Assembly (NCBI GenBank): GCA_002376235.1
Contig: DFNX01000006.1
Coordinates: forward strand, 248,001-312,000
Direction of reading: 5' to 3'
Source of the DNA: Neorhizobium sp. UBA3556
Lineage (GTDB): Bacteria > Pseudomonadota > Alphaproteobacteria > Rhizobiales > Rhizobiaceae
DNA length: 64,000 nucleotides
The notes under the pieces are model-generated. The model was given only the letters and a program-made list of their open reading frames with translations, had not been told where the DNA came from and did not search any database. Below are positions 47,938 through 57,061 of the stretch, one piece after another; the stretch's first letter is position 1; each line of letters opens with the position of its first letter. A program made the position numbers and the translations under genes.

Positions 47938-49005
47938 TCAGTTCGTCTGCGCCAGAGCTTGTCCACCTTGCTGCGCGAGGTCAACGCTGGCGACGACCGA
48001 CATGCCCGGAACAAGGCTGTCGGCGAGTGGTTGGTTCGGCTCTATCGCGATCCGGACGGGAATGCGCTGGGCGACCTTGGTGAAATTGCCGGTCGCGTTG
48101 TCGGACTTGATGACGGAGAATTCCGAGCCGGTGGCGGGCGCGAAGCGCTCGATGCGGCCCTTGAGGCTCTGGTGGCCGAGGGCATCAACCGTGAAGGTGA
48201 CTTGCTGGCCGGGCTTCATGCCTTCAAGCTGGGTTTCCTTGTAGTTGGCGACGACCCAGACGTGATTGGGAACCAGCGAAGCGATCTGCGTGCCAGTCGA
48301 GACATACTGGCCGAGGCGGCCGGTGACTTCGCCGAGCTCGCCATCCTGCGGGGCGGTGATGCGGGTATTCTGCAGATCGATATCGGCAAGTTCGACCGAC
48401 GCCTTGGCGCCTTCGACGGTGGCTTCCAGCGTGCGGCGGTTGACGACAATCGTGTTCAAATCCTGTTCGGCGACGAGAACCGCTGCGTCCGCCTGATGCA
48501 CGGATGCCTGGGCCTGGTCGTAGGTAGCCTGCGCCTTTTCGAAATCGCTCTGGGTCGAGACATTGCTCTTCAGAAGCGACTGGGTGCGGTTATAGGCGGT
48601 TTTTGCGGCGTCGAAGGCGGCGTTTGCGCTTTCGACGGCGGCCTTGGCGGAGACGATCTTGGCTTCGGCCGACTTGCGGCTCTGCTCTGAATTGGCAAGC
48701 GAGGCCTCGGCGGATGCGAGCGTGGCCTTGGCCTGCTCAAGCTTCTGGGCGTAGATACGATTGTCGATCTGGGCAATAAGATCGCCCTTCTTGACCCTCT
48801 GGTAGTCCTGTACAGGAACCTCGACGATATAGCCGGCAAGCTGCGGGCTGAGCAGGGTCACCTGGCCGCGCACATAGGCGTCATTGGTTGTCTCGATCGA
48901 GCCTTTGAAGGGTGGCAGGTTCCAGACATAGAGAATGATCAGCACGCCGATAATGCCGACGGCGGCCGCGAGATAGGTTGCGAGTGATCTGAATACGGTT
49001 TTCAT
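47938..49005 (-). CDS. HlyD family efflux periplasmic adaptor, EmrA type
   Basis: A 355-residue membrane-fusion protein. One N-terminal helix (LAAAVGIIGVLIILYVWNLP) anchors it. The lipoyl/barrel-sandwich halves begin at IETTNDAYVRGQVTLLSPQLAGYIVEVPVQDYQRVKKGDLIAQID and resume at ITAPQDGELGEVTGRLGQYVSTG; between them is a ~110-residue alpha-helical hairpin rich in Ala, Glu and Lys. It links the EmrB-like pump to an outer-membrane channel. It lies 35 bases after the pump gene in the MarR-EmrB-EmrA operon, the reverse of the usual emrAB order. Confidence 0.92.
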   Translation of the reverse strand: MKTVFRSLATYLAAAVGIIGVLIILYVWNLPPFKGSIETTNDAYVRGQVTLLSPQLAGYIVEVPVQDYQRVKKGDLIAQIDNRIYAQKLEQAKATLASAEASLANSEQSRKSAEAKIVSAKAAVESANAAFDAAKTAYNRTQSLLKSNVSTQSDFEKAQATYDQAQASVHQADAAVLVAEQDLNTIVVNRRTLEATVEGAKASVELADIDLQNTRITAPQDGELGEVTGRLGQYVSTGTQIASLVPNHVWVVANYKETQLEGMKPGQQVTFTVDALGHQSLKGRIERFAPATGSEFSVIKSDNATGNFTKVAQRIPVRIAIEPNQPLADSLVPGMSVVASVDLAQQGGQALAQTN

Positions 49006-49040
49006 GGTCTTTGACTTGTTTTCTTGGCCAGTTTCGGGCG

Positions 49041-50741
49041 TCAGGCAATCTGCGGGGTGTCCGTGCTGCGCGAGAGGCGATGGCGGTTGTTCCAGAGGAT
49101 GTGGAGCGAGAGCAGCGTGATGGCCACTGCCGCGAGAAGGAATGTTGCAAAGAAGGCGTCGTCATAGGCAAGCACATAGGCCTGCTGCTGCACCTGCTTG
49201 GCAAAGGCGCTTGTGCCTTGGATCGTGTGTTGTGCGGCGTCCGAGCCGGTGCGGCTGTAGGCGGCGACATACTGGTTGATACGCTGGATCACCAGCGGAT
49301 CGGTGGGCAGGAGGCGGGCCGTGAGGATGGCGGAGTGATATTGCTCCCGCCAGGTGACGAAGCTACCGAACAGGGCGCTGCCGATGAAGGCGCCGACCTT
49401 CTGGGTAAAGAGGAACACGGCGATGAAGCTGATGAGATAGGTCAGCCCTTTCTTCAGCGCGGCAGCGAAGCCGACGGCCATGGCAGGCGGCAGGAACAGG
49501 CCCGAGCCGAAAGCGATCAGCGACTGGCTGACCAGCATCTGGTCGGGGCGCGTCAGCGCGGTCGAATAGCTGTCCATCAGCGTGCCGGCGGCGATCAGCA
49601 CCAGCGACAGAAGGTGGATATAGGGCTCTCTGCCGGGTTTCATGATCAAGCCGCAGAACAGGCCCGAGACGACGCTGGCAATCAGGATTGCCCAGTAGAG
49701 ATGCGCCATCTGTTCGTTGAACAGGCCGAGCTGGCGGAAGAAGTTGATGGCGCCGGTAGACTGTTCGGTCAGAAGCATGCGGAAGACGAGAAGAACGCCG
49801 GCGAAATGCAGGATTTCCCGTGAACCGATCCAGCGCACATCGATGAGATTGTTCTTTCGATTGAGCTCCAGCATGATGCAGAGCGTGCCGCTGACAATGC
49901 CGGTGATCAGCACCCAGGCCAGCCAGTCGGCTTCAAGCCACCAGTAGAGCCTGCCCATGGTGAAGAAGACGGCAAGGCTGCCCATCGAGGTGGCGAGCAG
50001 GCCGTAGCTCAGGTAGTCCATCGACGAGATGACCTTGGCACGCGGCGGCGATGTCAGCGGCAGGATGTAGATCAGGCCGAAGACGATGAGCGCCAGCGCC
50101 AGTTCCACGAGATAGAGACCGCGCAGGTCATGCAGGTCGAGAAGCGAGGGCGAGATCAGGCCCGCAAGCGGCGTTGCGAGCGAGAGGCCGATCAGCGCCA
50201 GGCACTGGCCCCAGCGAAGCTTTTGCGCCGGTGGAAAGATCTCGAGCATGTAGAGAAAGCCCATGGACGAGATCGGGGCAGCGGCGGCGCCGGCAAAGAA
50301 ACGCAGTGCAATGCTGAGGCTGAGATCATTGACCCAGAGATGGGCAAGACTGATGACCACGTAAGGTATGATCGCCAGTTCACAGAACTGCCGGATGCCA
50401 TATTGCGTGCGGACCTTGAACAGGAACAGGCCAAGGCTGGCATTGGGAAAGAGATAGGCCGCCATCAGCCATGCGGCTTCGTTCTGCGTCGCTTCCAGCG
50501 GCCCGGCGATCAGCGGCAGGTTGGTCGAGATCATCGCCGTGCCGAGACCCTGCATGATGAAGGCGGTGACCGAGGTCAGCGCATAGAGAAGGGCAATCGG
50601 CAGCGGTTTCGGGACGAAAGGCGGCGGGGCGACCGGGGTGACGGGGGCAGGCTCAGCCGGCTGCTGAACGGCCGGAGTTTCCACGTCCGTCCGCTCGACC
50701 AACTCGTCTTCCTGCTTGAGGACTGCATCACGCGCGGACAT
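49041..50741 (-). CDS. DHA2 family MFS multidrug efflux protein, EmrB type
   Basis: About 566 residues with 14 predicted membrane helices. The N-terminal cytoplasmic part is Pro-rich (VTPVAPPPFVPKPLP). The core shows NLPLIAGPLEATQNEAAWLMAAYLFPNASLGLF, the DHA2 family first-loop region, and ITGIVSGTLCIMLELNRKN in the middle. It expels hydrophobic toxicants by proton antiport with the HlyD adaptor. Its start is embedded in the MarR gene: GGAGG precedes stacked ATGs at 50744 and 50741; I chose the second. Induction by MarR ligand is expected. Confidence 0.92.
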   Translation of the reverse strand: MSARDAVLKQEDELVERTDVETPAVQQPAEPAPVTPVAPPPFVPKPLPIALLYALTSVTAFIMQGLGTAMISTNLPLIAGPLEATQNEAAWLMAAYLFPNASLGLFLFKVRTQYGIRQFCELAIIPYVVISLAHLWVNDLSLSIALRFFAGAAAAPISSMGFLYMLEIFPPAQKLRWGQCLALIGLSLATPLAGLISPSLLDLHDLRGLYLVELALALIVFGLIYILPLTSPPRAKVISSMDYLSYGLLATSMGSLAVFFTMGRLYWWLEADWLAWVLITGIVSGTLCIMLELNRKNNLIDVRWIGSREILHFAGVLLVFRMLLTEQSTGAINFFRQLGLFNEQMAHLYWAILIASVVSGLFCGLIMKPGREPYIHLLSLVLIAAGTLMDSYSTALTRPDQMLVSQSLIAFGSGLFLPPAMAVGFAAALKKGLTYLISFIAVFLFTQKVGAFIGSALFGSFVTWREQYHSAILTARLLPTDPLVIQRINQYVAAYSRTGSDAAQHTIQGTSAFAKQVQQQAYVLAYDDAFFATFLLAAVAITLLSLHILWNNRHRLSRSTDTPQIA

Positions 50742-51186
50742 CATCGACCTCCACATTGGAGACGTTGTCGGAGATCCGCTGCATCAGAGCGATGGCCTGT
50801 TTCAACTCTTCCTGTTCAATGCCTTCGAAGAACTGATGGCGAATCTGGTCGGCCAGCGCGCGCACGAAGGCGGCCTGTTCCTCTCCATGCTCGGTCAGAA
50901 CTATCAGCTTGACGCGCCGGTCATGTGCATCGGGCCGGCGTTCGATCAGGCCGTTTTCTTCCATGCGGTCGAGCAGGCGCACGAGGGTTGCCTGTTCAAG
51001 CTCCAGCTCGCAGGCAAGCTCGGTCTGCGTCATGTTCTGTTTCTTGGCCAGGCGGAAAAGCGCACGCGCACGGGGATAGGTCAGGCCGTGGGCCGTGACC
51101 TTCTTGTTGAAGGTCGTGCGGATCTTGCGGCTGACCTTGGTCAGTTCCTCAAGGAATTCCGAGGCTGTTTGATCGGTGTAGGGCAT
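50728..51186 (-). CDS. MarR family transcriptional regulator
   Basis: A 152-residue winged-helix repressor. Helix-turn-helix residues MTQTELACELELEQATLVRLLDRMEENGLIERRPDAHDRRVKLIVLTEHG are classical. It is first in an operon with EmrB- and EmrA-like efflux genes and its 3' end overlaps the pump start by 14 bases. The ATG at 51186 gives the usual MarR opening; an in-frame GTG at 51228 would put coding sequence over the operator and is less likely. It should repress the operon until a phenolic or similar ligand binds. Confidence 0.92.
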   Translation of the reverse strand: MPYTDQTASEFLEELTKVSRKIRTTFNKKVTAHGLTYPRARALFRLAKKQNMTQTELACELELEQATLVRLLDRMEENGLIERRPDAHDRRVKLIVLTEHGEEQAAFVRALADQIRHQFFEGIEQEELKQAIALMQRISDNVSNVEVDDVRA

Positions 51187-51190
51187 AATA

Positions 51191-51228
51191 GTTAGCACAC
51201 TAAGATTGTCTAATGCATTAGTTAGCAC
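51191..51228 (-). promoter_or_regulatory. Candidate MarR operator region
   Basis: A perfect 12-base palindrome CTAATGCATTAG (51210-51221) lies between two direct copies of GTTAGCAC (51191 and 51221), immediately before the MarR start codon. The layout suits autorepression. The gap 51229-51427 shows no gene. Confidence 0.55.
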
Positions 51229-51427
51229 CCAAAGTATCGGATTTCAATCCTTGACCATGCGCAAGTCAGAGGTCCATTTTTTGCATGGGTCGTAAACGGC
51301 TGTGCCTCTATGAGCGCCAAGGGCGGAGAGGCGCTGGAGCGTGTCATGATCCTTCGGGGTCGCTCAGCCGCTTGTTTTGCCGCATGGTCTTTGGCGCAAG
51401 CCGCGGTGCCCTTTTGGGCGACGTGCT

Positions 51428-52207
51428 TTAACGCGACAACCCCTGTCCGCCGTCGACATAGACGGGAGTGCCGGTGATATGCCGCGACAGATCGGACGCG
51501 AGAAACAGGACAGCCGACGCGACATCCTCGCTCTGGCCGGACTTGCCGCCGGTGACGGGGATATCGCCAGCCGGGAACTCAACGGGTACCGCAGTCTTAT
51601 CGGCCCCGCGAATTTCGGTATTGTCGTTTATGCTGGTTTCTATGGCTCCCGGGCATACGGCGTTGATGCGGATCCGATGCTGGCCGAGTTCGAGCGCGAG
51701 TTGCTGAACCATCGCTACCTGTGCCGCCTTGGTTGCGGCATAGGCGGTAGCCCCCGGCGTGTTGAAGCTGCGGTTGCCGTTGATGGAGGATACGACGATC
51801 ACCGAGCCGCCCTGTTTTTTCAGGTGCGGGACGCTGGTATTCAGGGTCAGATAGGTGCCACGAAGATTGACGCGGATCGTCTGGTCCCATTCATCGGGCT
51901 GCAGATCATCGATAGGCGCCCAGACCCCGTTAATGCCGGCATTGGCGACGACGATATCGAGCCTGCCCGTTTGCTCGATCAGCGTATCGATCGCTTTGCG
52001 CATGGCGGCTTCGTCGGCCACATCTGCATTAAGAACTATGGCCTTGCCGTCAGCCGACCCGATCAGGTCCGCGGTGTTTTCAAGTTCGCTCACGGTATGA
52101 CCGAGAATGCCGACGATCGCGCCGGCCTCCGCCAGCTTGAGCGCCGAAGCTCTGCCTATGCCTGACCCTGCACCAGTGACCAGAGCGACCCGTGATTGAA
52201 GTTCCAT
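51428..52207 (-). CDS. SDR family oxidoreductase
   Basis: A 259-residue classical short-chain dehydrogenase. The NAD(P) motif TGAGSGIGRA (residues ~12-21), NAGI loop, catalytic Ser in VVSSINGNRS, Tyr-x3-Lys in YAATKAA and the C-terminal ITGTPVYVDGGQGLSR are intact. Residues after the beta1 strand (GHTVSEL) lack an obvious basic NADP determinant, so NAD is possible. Separate from the MarR operon; it reads in the same direction as the following HD- and GFA-type genes, but gaps suggest independent transcription. Substrate unknown. Confidence 0.92.
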   Translation of the reverse strand: MELQSRVALVTGAGSGIGRASALKLAEAGAIVGILGHTVSELENTADLIGSADGKAIVLNADVADEAAMRKAIDTLIEQTGRLDIVVANAGINGVWAPIDDLQPDEWDQTIRVNLRGTYLTLNTSVPHLKKQGGSVIVVSSINGNRSFNTPGATAYAATKAAQVAMVQQLALELGQHRIRINAVCPGAIETSINDNTEIRGADKTAVPVEFPAGDIPVTGGKSGQSEDVASAVLFLASDLSRHITGTPVYVDGGQGLSR

Positions 52208-52278
52208 CGGCTATCCTCTTTGTTCTGACAGTGTTTCAACGGCCGCAACGAAAGAGAAAAGCCAAGGTTCCGACCAAT

Positions 52279-52704
52279 TCAATCGGGATAGGTTTCATTC
52301 AGGATACGCAGGCCTTCGGCGAATTTGCCGCCATCGCCGCCCATCTGGCGCATCTGCGCGAGATTGTCGGTCAGGTCGGCCCGCTTGACCGGGCGGGCCA
52401 GCGGATCGACGATCGAGCGGCGGACGAAATCGAAATAGTCCTCGCCGTCGCGTTTGCTCATGGCATCGATGGCATCGATGACCGATTGCGAAAATCCCTC
52501 TTCGCGCAGGCGCTCGAACGTCCAGCCGGGGCCCTTTTCGACGACATCGTGAAGCCAGGCGACCAGTGTTTCATCTTCGCCAGTCACATGTTCCGCCACG
52601 CGCCGGACATGATCGATAAAGGGGCCGCCGGTTTTGCTGGACTGTCCCTCATGGGCTCTCGTGGCGATATCGATCGCCTTGTTCAACTGTATCTCGTAGG
52701 TCAT
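52279..52704 (-). CDS. HD domain-type phosphohydrolase
   Basis: A 141-residue protein. The HD pattern His...His-Asp...Asp is seen in ARAHEGQSSKTGGPFIDHVRRVAEHV, VAWLHDVVEKGPGWTFERL and VKRADLTDNLAQM, similar to the hydrolase half of RelA/SpoT-like and MazG-associated small HD proteins. It likely hydrolyses a nucleotide or ppGpp-like phosphate ester; the synthetase domain is missing. The ATG at 52704 gives MTYEIQLNKAIDIA; a longer reading upstream has no family features. Confidence 0.82.
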   Translation of the reverse strand: MTYEIQLNKAIDIATRAHEGQSSKTGGPFIDHVRRVAEHVTGEDETLVAWLHDVVEKGPGWTFERLREEGFSQSVIDAIDAMSKRDGEDYFDFVRRSIVDPLARPVKRADLTDNLAQMRQMGGDGGKFAEGLRILNETYPD

Positions 52705-52776
52705 CGGGATCTCACCGTGCCATGTTTGCTGCTGGTGAGGAGGCATATCAAAGCAACGCGCGGATGGCGACATGGA

Positions 52777-53154
52777 TCAGAGACGGTCTTCCTCGAATTG
52801 CTCGGCGTCCTCAATGGGCGCCAGCCAGTCTTCCCGTCGCTTGACCCACAACTCGTATGTCGGCTGAACGTCGGTCGGAGCCATATCGAGCGTCCCGACC
52901 CGGATTTCGACTTCATCCTCGACCGGTTCCGAGAACACGCGTGAGCCGCAATGAACGCAAAACCCGCGTCCTTGATGGTACCGGACCTCACCCGTCGCTT
53001 CAAAGGCATGAGCCGGCCAGATGCCGAAGGTGGCGAAAACCGACCCGCTTTCCTTGCGGCAGTCCATGCAATGGCAAAGGCCTATTCGGATGGGATCAGA
53101 TTTGACCTTGTAGCGGACGTTTCCGCAAAGACAGCTTCCGGAACGAATGATCAT
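52777..53154 (-). CDS. GFA (glutathione-dependent formaldehyde-activating) family protein
   Basis: A 125-residue zinc-binding protein of the Gfa/CENP-V fold. The Cys pattern SCLCGNVRY, LCHCMDCRKESG and FCVHCGSRVF supplies the two zinc sites of the family. The biochemical role of most members is unsettled; S-hydroxymethyl-glutathione formation is shown for only a few and is debated. GGGAGG lies 6 bases before the ATG at 53154; the upstream in-frame extension is not coding. Neighbouring genes give no functional hint. Confidence 0.9.
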   Translation of the reverse strand: MIIRSGSCLCGNVRYKVKSDPIRIGLCHCMDCRKESGSVFATFGIWPAHAFEATGEVRYHQGRGFCVHCGSRVFSEPVEDEVEIRVGTLDMAPTDVQPTYELWVKRREDWLAPIEDAEQFEEDRL

Positions 53155-53228
53155 GACAAGCCTCCCTATCTCCAGTCGAGATAGGGCGAGCAAAGGCCGA
53201 GGCCAGTCTGACATTTGGGTTTAGGAGC

Positions 53229-54329
53229 CTAGCGGATATTCAGCGCCAACCGGATTTCGTCCTCGTTTTCCAGCTTCTGGATCACCACGCCATACCAGCC
53301 GAGGCCGTCGTAGTCCTCGTAGCCGAGGGTTTTGGCATAAGCGACGATCGAGCCGTTGTTGTCGTAATAGCTGCCGGAGGGCTGGCCGCTTGGATTGGCG
53401 AGGGCGAAATGGGTGAAAAGCAGGTTGGGGTTGGTCGTCGCGATGACGCGGCTGTTGCCATCAAGCAGAAGGACGGTGGTCTTCTCCGCCACATGCGGCG
53501 CAAGGTTGGCCTCCTTCTCGACGATAGATTGCCCCTGGTTTTGCCAGTCGAAATAAACGCCGAGCGTGCCCAGAAGCGCGCCGTCCAGTTTTCCGCCTTC
53601 GCGGATGCCTGTCGCATAGACAAGGGCCGTGCGGTTGTCGTGCGGGCCGGAGCGTTTGACTTCATCGACGACATAATCGTCACCTGATTTGCTGTGGCTC
53701 GCGGCGACGAACCAGGGTTCTTCCGCCAGCGACATGCCGGTGAGTTTGCGCTGGAATTTCGGATTGGCTGAGGCGACCACCTTGCCGGAAAGGTCGGTCA
53801 TGACGAGATCGAGATAGACGGTGTAAAAACGATTGATCACGCCGAGGCGCTCGGAGGCGAAGCTGCGGCGTTCTGAGGACGGATCGGCAAGGGCCTGCCA
53901 GAGGGCGGTGTCGGTCGCCCACCAGCGGACGTCCGCTGTGCGCTCAAAAAGGTTGCGGACGATCAACTGAACCAGCGTCTGGGCGAGATCGGTGAGCCTT
54001 ATGCCTTCCATCTCATGCACCAGCTGATCCGCCATGCTGCGTGTCAGTCCGATCCGGCCGAGTACGTTGCTTTCGAATTTCGCGGCGATATCGGAGGCGA
54101 CCTGCGCGAGTCTTTGCACCTCGTTGGCAACGACGGCAAAGCCTTTGCCCGTTTCGCCGGCGCGCGCGGCCTCGATCAATGCATTGATTGCCAGAAGCTT
54201 TATCTGCTTGACGACATGGGTATTGTCGGCGCTGAAGCGCTCAAGATCCCTGCCGATGCCGTCGGTGATGACCTGCATCGAACGGGGCGTTGCTGCATGC
54301 TGCTGCTTTTCTGCCTGTGCCGGTATCAT
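53229..54329 (-). CDS. Soluble receptor with N-terminal MCP tip and C-terminal Cache-like sensor
   Basis: A 366-residue protein without signal peptide or membrane helix. Residues ~40-75 (IKLLAINALIEAARAGETGKGFAVVANEVQRLA) are a near-perfect chemoreceptor signalling hairpin tip. The rest, from about residue 150, resembles a PDC/Cache sensor (VYLDLVMTDLSGKVVASANPKF, EEPWFVAASHSKSGDDYVVDEV, NRTALVYATGIREGG, LLLDGNSRVIATTNP). In ordinary receptors the sensor precedes the tip and is periplasmic; here the order is reversed and all is cytoplasmic. It may couple an internal ligand to CheA/CheW or lack chemotaxis function. No che genes adjacent. Confidence 0.85.
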   Translation of the reverse strand: MIPAQAEKQQHAATPRSMQVITDGIGRDLERFSADNTHVVKQIKLLAINALIEAARAGETGKGFAVVANEVQRLAQVASDIAAKFESNVLGRIGLTRSMADQLVHEMEGIRLTDLAQTLVQLIVRNLFERTADVRWWATDTALWQALADPSSERRSFASERLGVINRFYTVYLDLVMTDLSGKVVASANPKFQRKLTGMSLAEEPWFVAASHSKSGDDYVVDEVKRSGPHDNRTALVYATGIREGGKLDGALLGTLGVYFDWQNQGQSIVEKEANLAPHVAEKTTVLLLDGNSRVIATTNPNLLFTHFALANPSGQPSGSYYDNNGSIVAYAKTLGYEDYDGLGWYGVVIQKLENEDEIRLALNIR

Positions 54330-54598
54330 TTTGCAGATCCTGATCTGTGAAAAGTAAATGTGACAATGTGTCTATATTTTGCACGTTCTGGTTTTTGCTT
54401 GGTTAATATGCACGTGAGCGTCATTGGGAAACGCAATTGTTCTTCGGTTTCTCGAAGTTTCGAGGAAATTGAAGTGGGAAGGTCATCAGCCAAAGATATG
54501 AGTGCAGGAGATGCGCGCCGTGAGCTGGTGAACTCTTGTCCTACTGGAACTTGTATTGAAACTAGACGTTAGGCCTACATCACCTGATGGAGGTTGCC

Positions 54599-55111
54599 AT
54601 GCATGCGCAGTTCCTCACGGCTTTAACCGCAGCTTTGTGCTTGCCGATTGCAACCGCTGGGGCCGCCATGGCCGCCGAGGGTGATTTTTTGAAATCGATG
54701 GATGGAAAATGGTCGGGCAGCGGAACGGTTCTGACCAGGATCGGCGGAAAATCCGTCAATGTGCGCTGTAATGTCGACTTCGCGGCCGGTGCGACGGACC
54801 TTGCAATGCAGGGGTCATGCCGTGCGCTGGCCATCGTCAGCCGGTCCATTTCCGCGGCGCTCAAAGCTTCCGGCACGCGATATAGCGGAACCTACACGGG
54901 GCCTTCCGGCCAACCATCCTCGCTGTCCGGAAACCGCCAGGGGCAATCCATCAATCTGGCCGTGCGCTGGGCAAGGGATATCAATGGCGATCGCCATGCA
55001 ACGATGACAATCGCCAAGCTTGGCGAGAACCGGGTGCGGTTACAGACGATCGACAACGATCCGACCAGCGGCAAGTCAGTTGTGACAAGCAGTATCGATC
55101 TGCGCCAGTAA
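54599..55111 (+). CDS. Exported hypothetical protein
   Basis: A 170-residue secreted protein. The signal peptide MHAQFLTALTAALCLPIATA ends at AMAA, and the mature part opens EGDFLKSMDGKWSGSGTVLTRIGGKSVNVRCNVDF. It looks like a small beta-barrel (lipocalin-like or DUF in rhizobia) with one disulfide pair possible (VRCNV and GSCRAL). GGAGG lies 5 bases before the ATG at 54599; an ATG at 54587 overlaps that site. Monocistronic and divergent from the soluble receptor gene. The 269-base gap before it shows only an unconvincing 70-codon frame. Confidence 0.78.
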   Translation: MHAQFLTALTAALCLPIATAGAAMAAEGDFLKSMDGKWSGSGTVLTRIGGKSVNVRCNVDFAAGATDLAMQGSCRALAIVSRSISAALKASGTRYSGTYTGPSGQPSSLSGNRQGQSINLAVRWARDINGDRHATMTIAKLGENRVRLQTIDNDPTSGKSVVTSSIDLRQ

Positions 55112-55420
55112 GGCATTTCAAACGTCAGCCCCGCCCGTTGATCGGAGTCAGTCCGCCGCATGACCCGCAGGCCTCTAACGCCTCCGGTCCTGTCCTTAAT
55201 GCCCCGTTCCACGCGAGCCTTCTTCCAGCGTCAACTTGCCTCATGCCTGCGGCTGCTTGCGCACTTCCCGCCAAATCCAACTGATATATAAGTATACACA
55301 TCTTGCATGAGATGAGTTTTCTCATCGACCTGGACCGCTTTTAGGGGAGGCGATTTTGGCGGGTGCAAGGCTTTGGGTTTGTGCCCGCCGTTGCGGGCAG
55401 CGTGGGGAGACGCGCCGAAA
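55112..55420. other. 309-base intergenic region upstream of the LldP gene
   Basis: No gene is supported. It holds a small hairpin GATGAG-TTTT-CTCATC at 55311-55326 and an A/T-rich block with AGTATACAC around 55290 that may be the promoter and GntR-binding region for the lctP-cupin-dehydrogenase operon. The ATG of the permease follows GGGGAGA. Confidence 0.5.
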
Positions 55421-57025
55421 ATGTTTCAACAGGTTTACGATCCGGTCGCTCAGTCGCTCGGACTGAGTTCGTTCTTTGCGGCTCTGCCGCTTCTGACGAT
55501 GTTTGTCATGCTCGGAGGGTTCAGGCTGTCGCCGCAGCTTTCCGGCCTATGCTCGCTCATCGTCGCGATGGGTGTTGCCATCATCATCTACGGCATGCCG
55601 GTTTCGGTCGCCGCCAATTCCGCGCTCTACGGCGCGGCATTCAGTATTCTTCCGATCATCCTGATCATCATCAACGCCATCTGGATCCACAACATGATGG
55701 TGAAGTCGGGGTATTTCGATATCCTGCGACGCAGTTTTGGGGTGATCAGCACCGACTTGCGCGTGCAGTCGATCATCATCGCATTCTGCTTCGGTGGCCT
55801 GCTTGAGGCGCTTGCCGGTGCCGGTACGCCGATCGCGATCGCCGGCGTGATGATGGTCGCAATCGGTATGGATCCGTTGAAAGCCGCACTTTGCGCGCTT
55901 GTTGCCGATACCGCGCCAGTCGCCTTCGGGGCGCTCGGCGTGCCGATCACCACATTGGCTGCCGTTTCCGGCCTGCCTTATGACGAGCTGGGTGCAATCA
56001 TCGGGCGCCAGACGCCGATCCTTGCGCTGTTCATTCCGCTGATCCTGGTGTGGATCGTCGACGGAGGCAGAGGTCTTCGCCAGACATGGCTGCCTGCGCT
56101 GGTCGCCGGTTTTGCCTATGCCGTGACGCAGTTCATCAGTTCGTCCTGGATCTCGGTGCCGCTTACCGACGTTCTCGGTGCGCTTGCCGGGGCGGCTGCG
56201 CTTGTCGCCTTCCTGCAGGTTTGGAAGCCGAAGGAAACAATCGAATGCGCCATTGTCAGTGAAGGGGAAAATTCGAAAATCCCGTTCAACAGCCGCAGCG
56301 TTTCGATCGCCTTCCTGCCCTATATCGCGATCATCGTGATCTTCACGCTGTCGCAGATCGGGCCGATCGCTCAGGCTCTGTCTGCCGGTGTCAGCAAGTT
56401 TGCCTGGCCAGGCCTTGCCATCACCAGCCCTGCAGGTGGCGTAATCGGCACGTCGCTGTCACTGCCCTGGCTGCCCGGCACTGCCACGCTTCTAGGTGTC
56501 GCCGGCATCTTCGCGATGCCTTTCCTGAAGGTTTCCGCCGGTGCTGCCGTCGAGACCTATGGTGCGACGCTCAAGCAGCTGAAATGGGCCATTCCGACGG
56601 TTCTCTGCGTTCTTGCCGTTGCATTCGTCATGAACTTCTCCGGACAGACCATCACGCTCGGGCGCTGGCTTGCAACGACCGGACATGCGTTTGCATTCCT
56701 GTCGCCGGCCATCGGCTGGATCGGCGTGGCGATTACCGGATCCGACAATTCAGCCAACGCGCTCTTCGGTGCTCTGCAGGTCGCGGCGGCTCATGAAACC
56801 GGCCTGTCACCCTCGCTTCTGGCTGCAGCCAATAGCTCCGGTGGCGTGCTCGGCAAGATGATCTCACCGCAAAGCCTGACAATCGGCGCCGCTGCGGTCG
56901 GCATCATCGGACGCGAAGGGGACATCTTCCGCAAGACGCTTCCCTGGAGCATCGCACTGACGCTCGTCCTTTGCGCGATCGTCTTCCTTCAAACGACGCC
57001 TGTGCTTTCGTGGATGCTTCCATAA
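55421..57025 (+). CDS. lldP: L-lactate permease family transporter (LldP)
   Basis: A 534-residue inner-membrane carrier with about 12-14 helices. Signature segments are GGLLEALAGAGTPIAIAGVMMVAIGMDPLKAALCALVADTAPVAFGALGVPI and the C-terminal AITGSDNSANALFGALQVAAA, then AANSSGGVLGKMISPQSLTIG. The family imports lactate, glycolate or related 2-hydroxy acids with protons. A longer reading from TTG 55373 lacks start signals; ATG 55421 gives the usual MFQQVYDP opening. It heads a cluster with a cupin, an iron-type alcohol dehydrogenase and a GntR regulator, with no lactate dehydrogenase, so the true substrate may differ from lactate. Confidence 0.9.
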   Translation: MFQQVYDPVAQSLGLSSFFAALPLLTMFVMLGGFRLSPQLSGLCSLIVAMGVAIIIYGMPVSVAANSALYGAAFSILPIILIIINAIWIHNMMVKSGYFDILRRSFGVISTDLRVQSIIIAFCFGGLLEALAGAGTPIAIAGVMMVAIGMDPLKAALCALVADTAPVAFGALGVPITTLAAVSGLPYDELGAIIGRQTPILALFIPLILVWIVDGGRGLRQTWLPALVAGFAYAVTQFISSSWISVPLTDVLGALAGAAALVAFLQVWKPKETIECAIVSEGENSKIPFNSRSVSIAFLPYIAIIVIFTLSQIGPIAQALSAGVSKFAWPGLAITSPAGGVIGTSLSLPWLPGTATLLGVAGIFAMPFLKVSAGAAVETYGATLKQLKWAIPTVLCVLAVAFVMNFSGQTITLGRWLATTGHAFAFLSPAIGWIGVAITGSDNSANALFGALQVAAAHETGLSPSLLAAANSSGGVLGKMISPQSLTIGAAAVGIIGREGDIFRKTLPWSIALTLVLCAIVFLQTTPVLSWMLP

Positions 57026-57061
57026 AGCCTCGGAACTGACTGTGAAATAGGAGAACTAGCT

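Noticed and set aside
54360..54572. 70-codon plus-strand frame before the exported protein
   Set aside because: No Shine-Dalgarno, no homology recognised, and it lies in the promoter gap between divergent genes.
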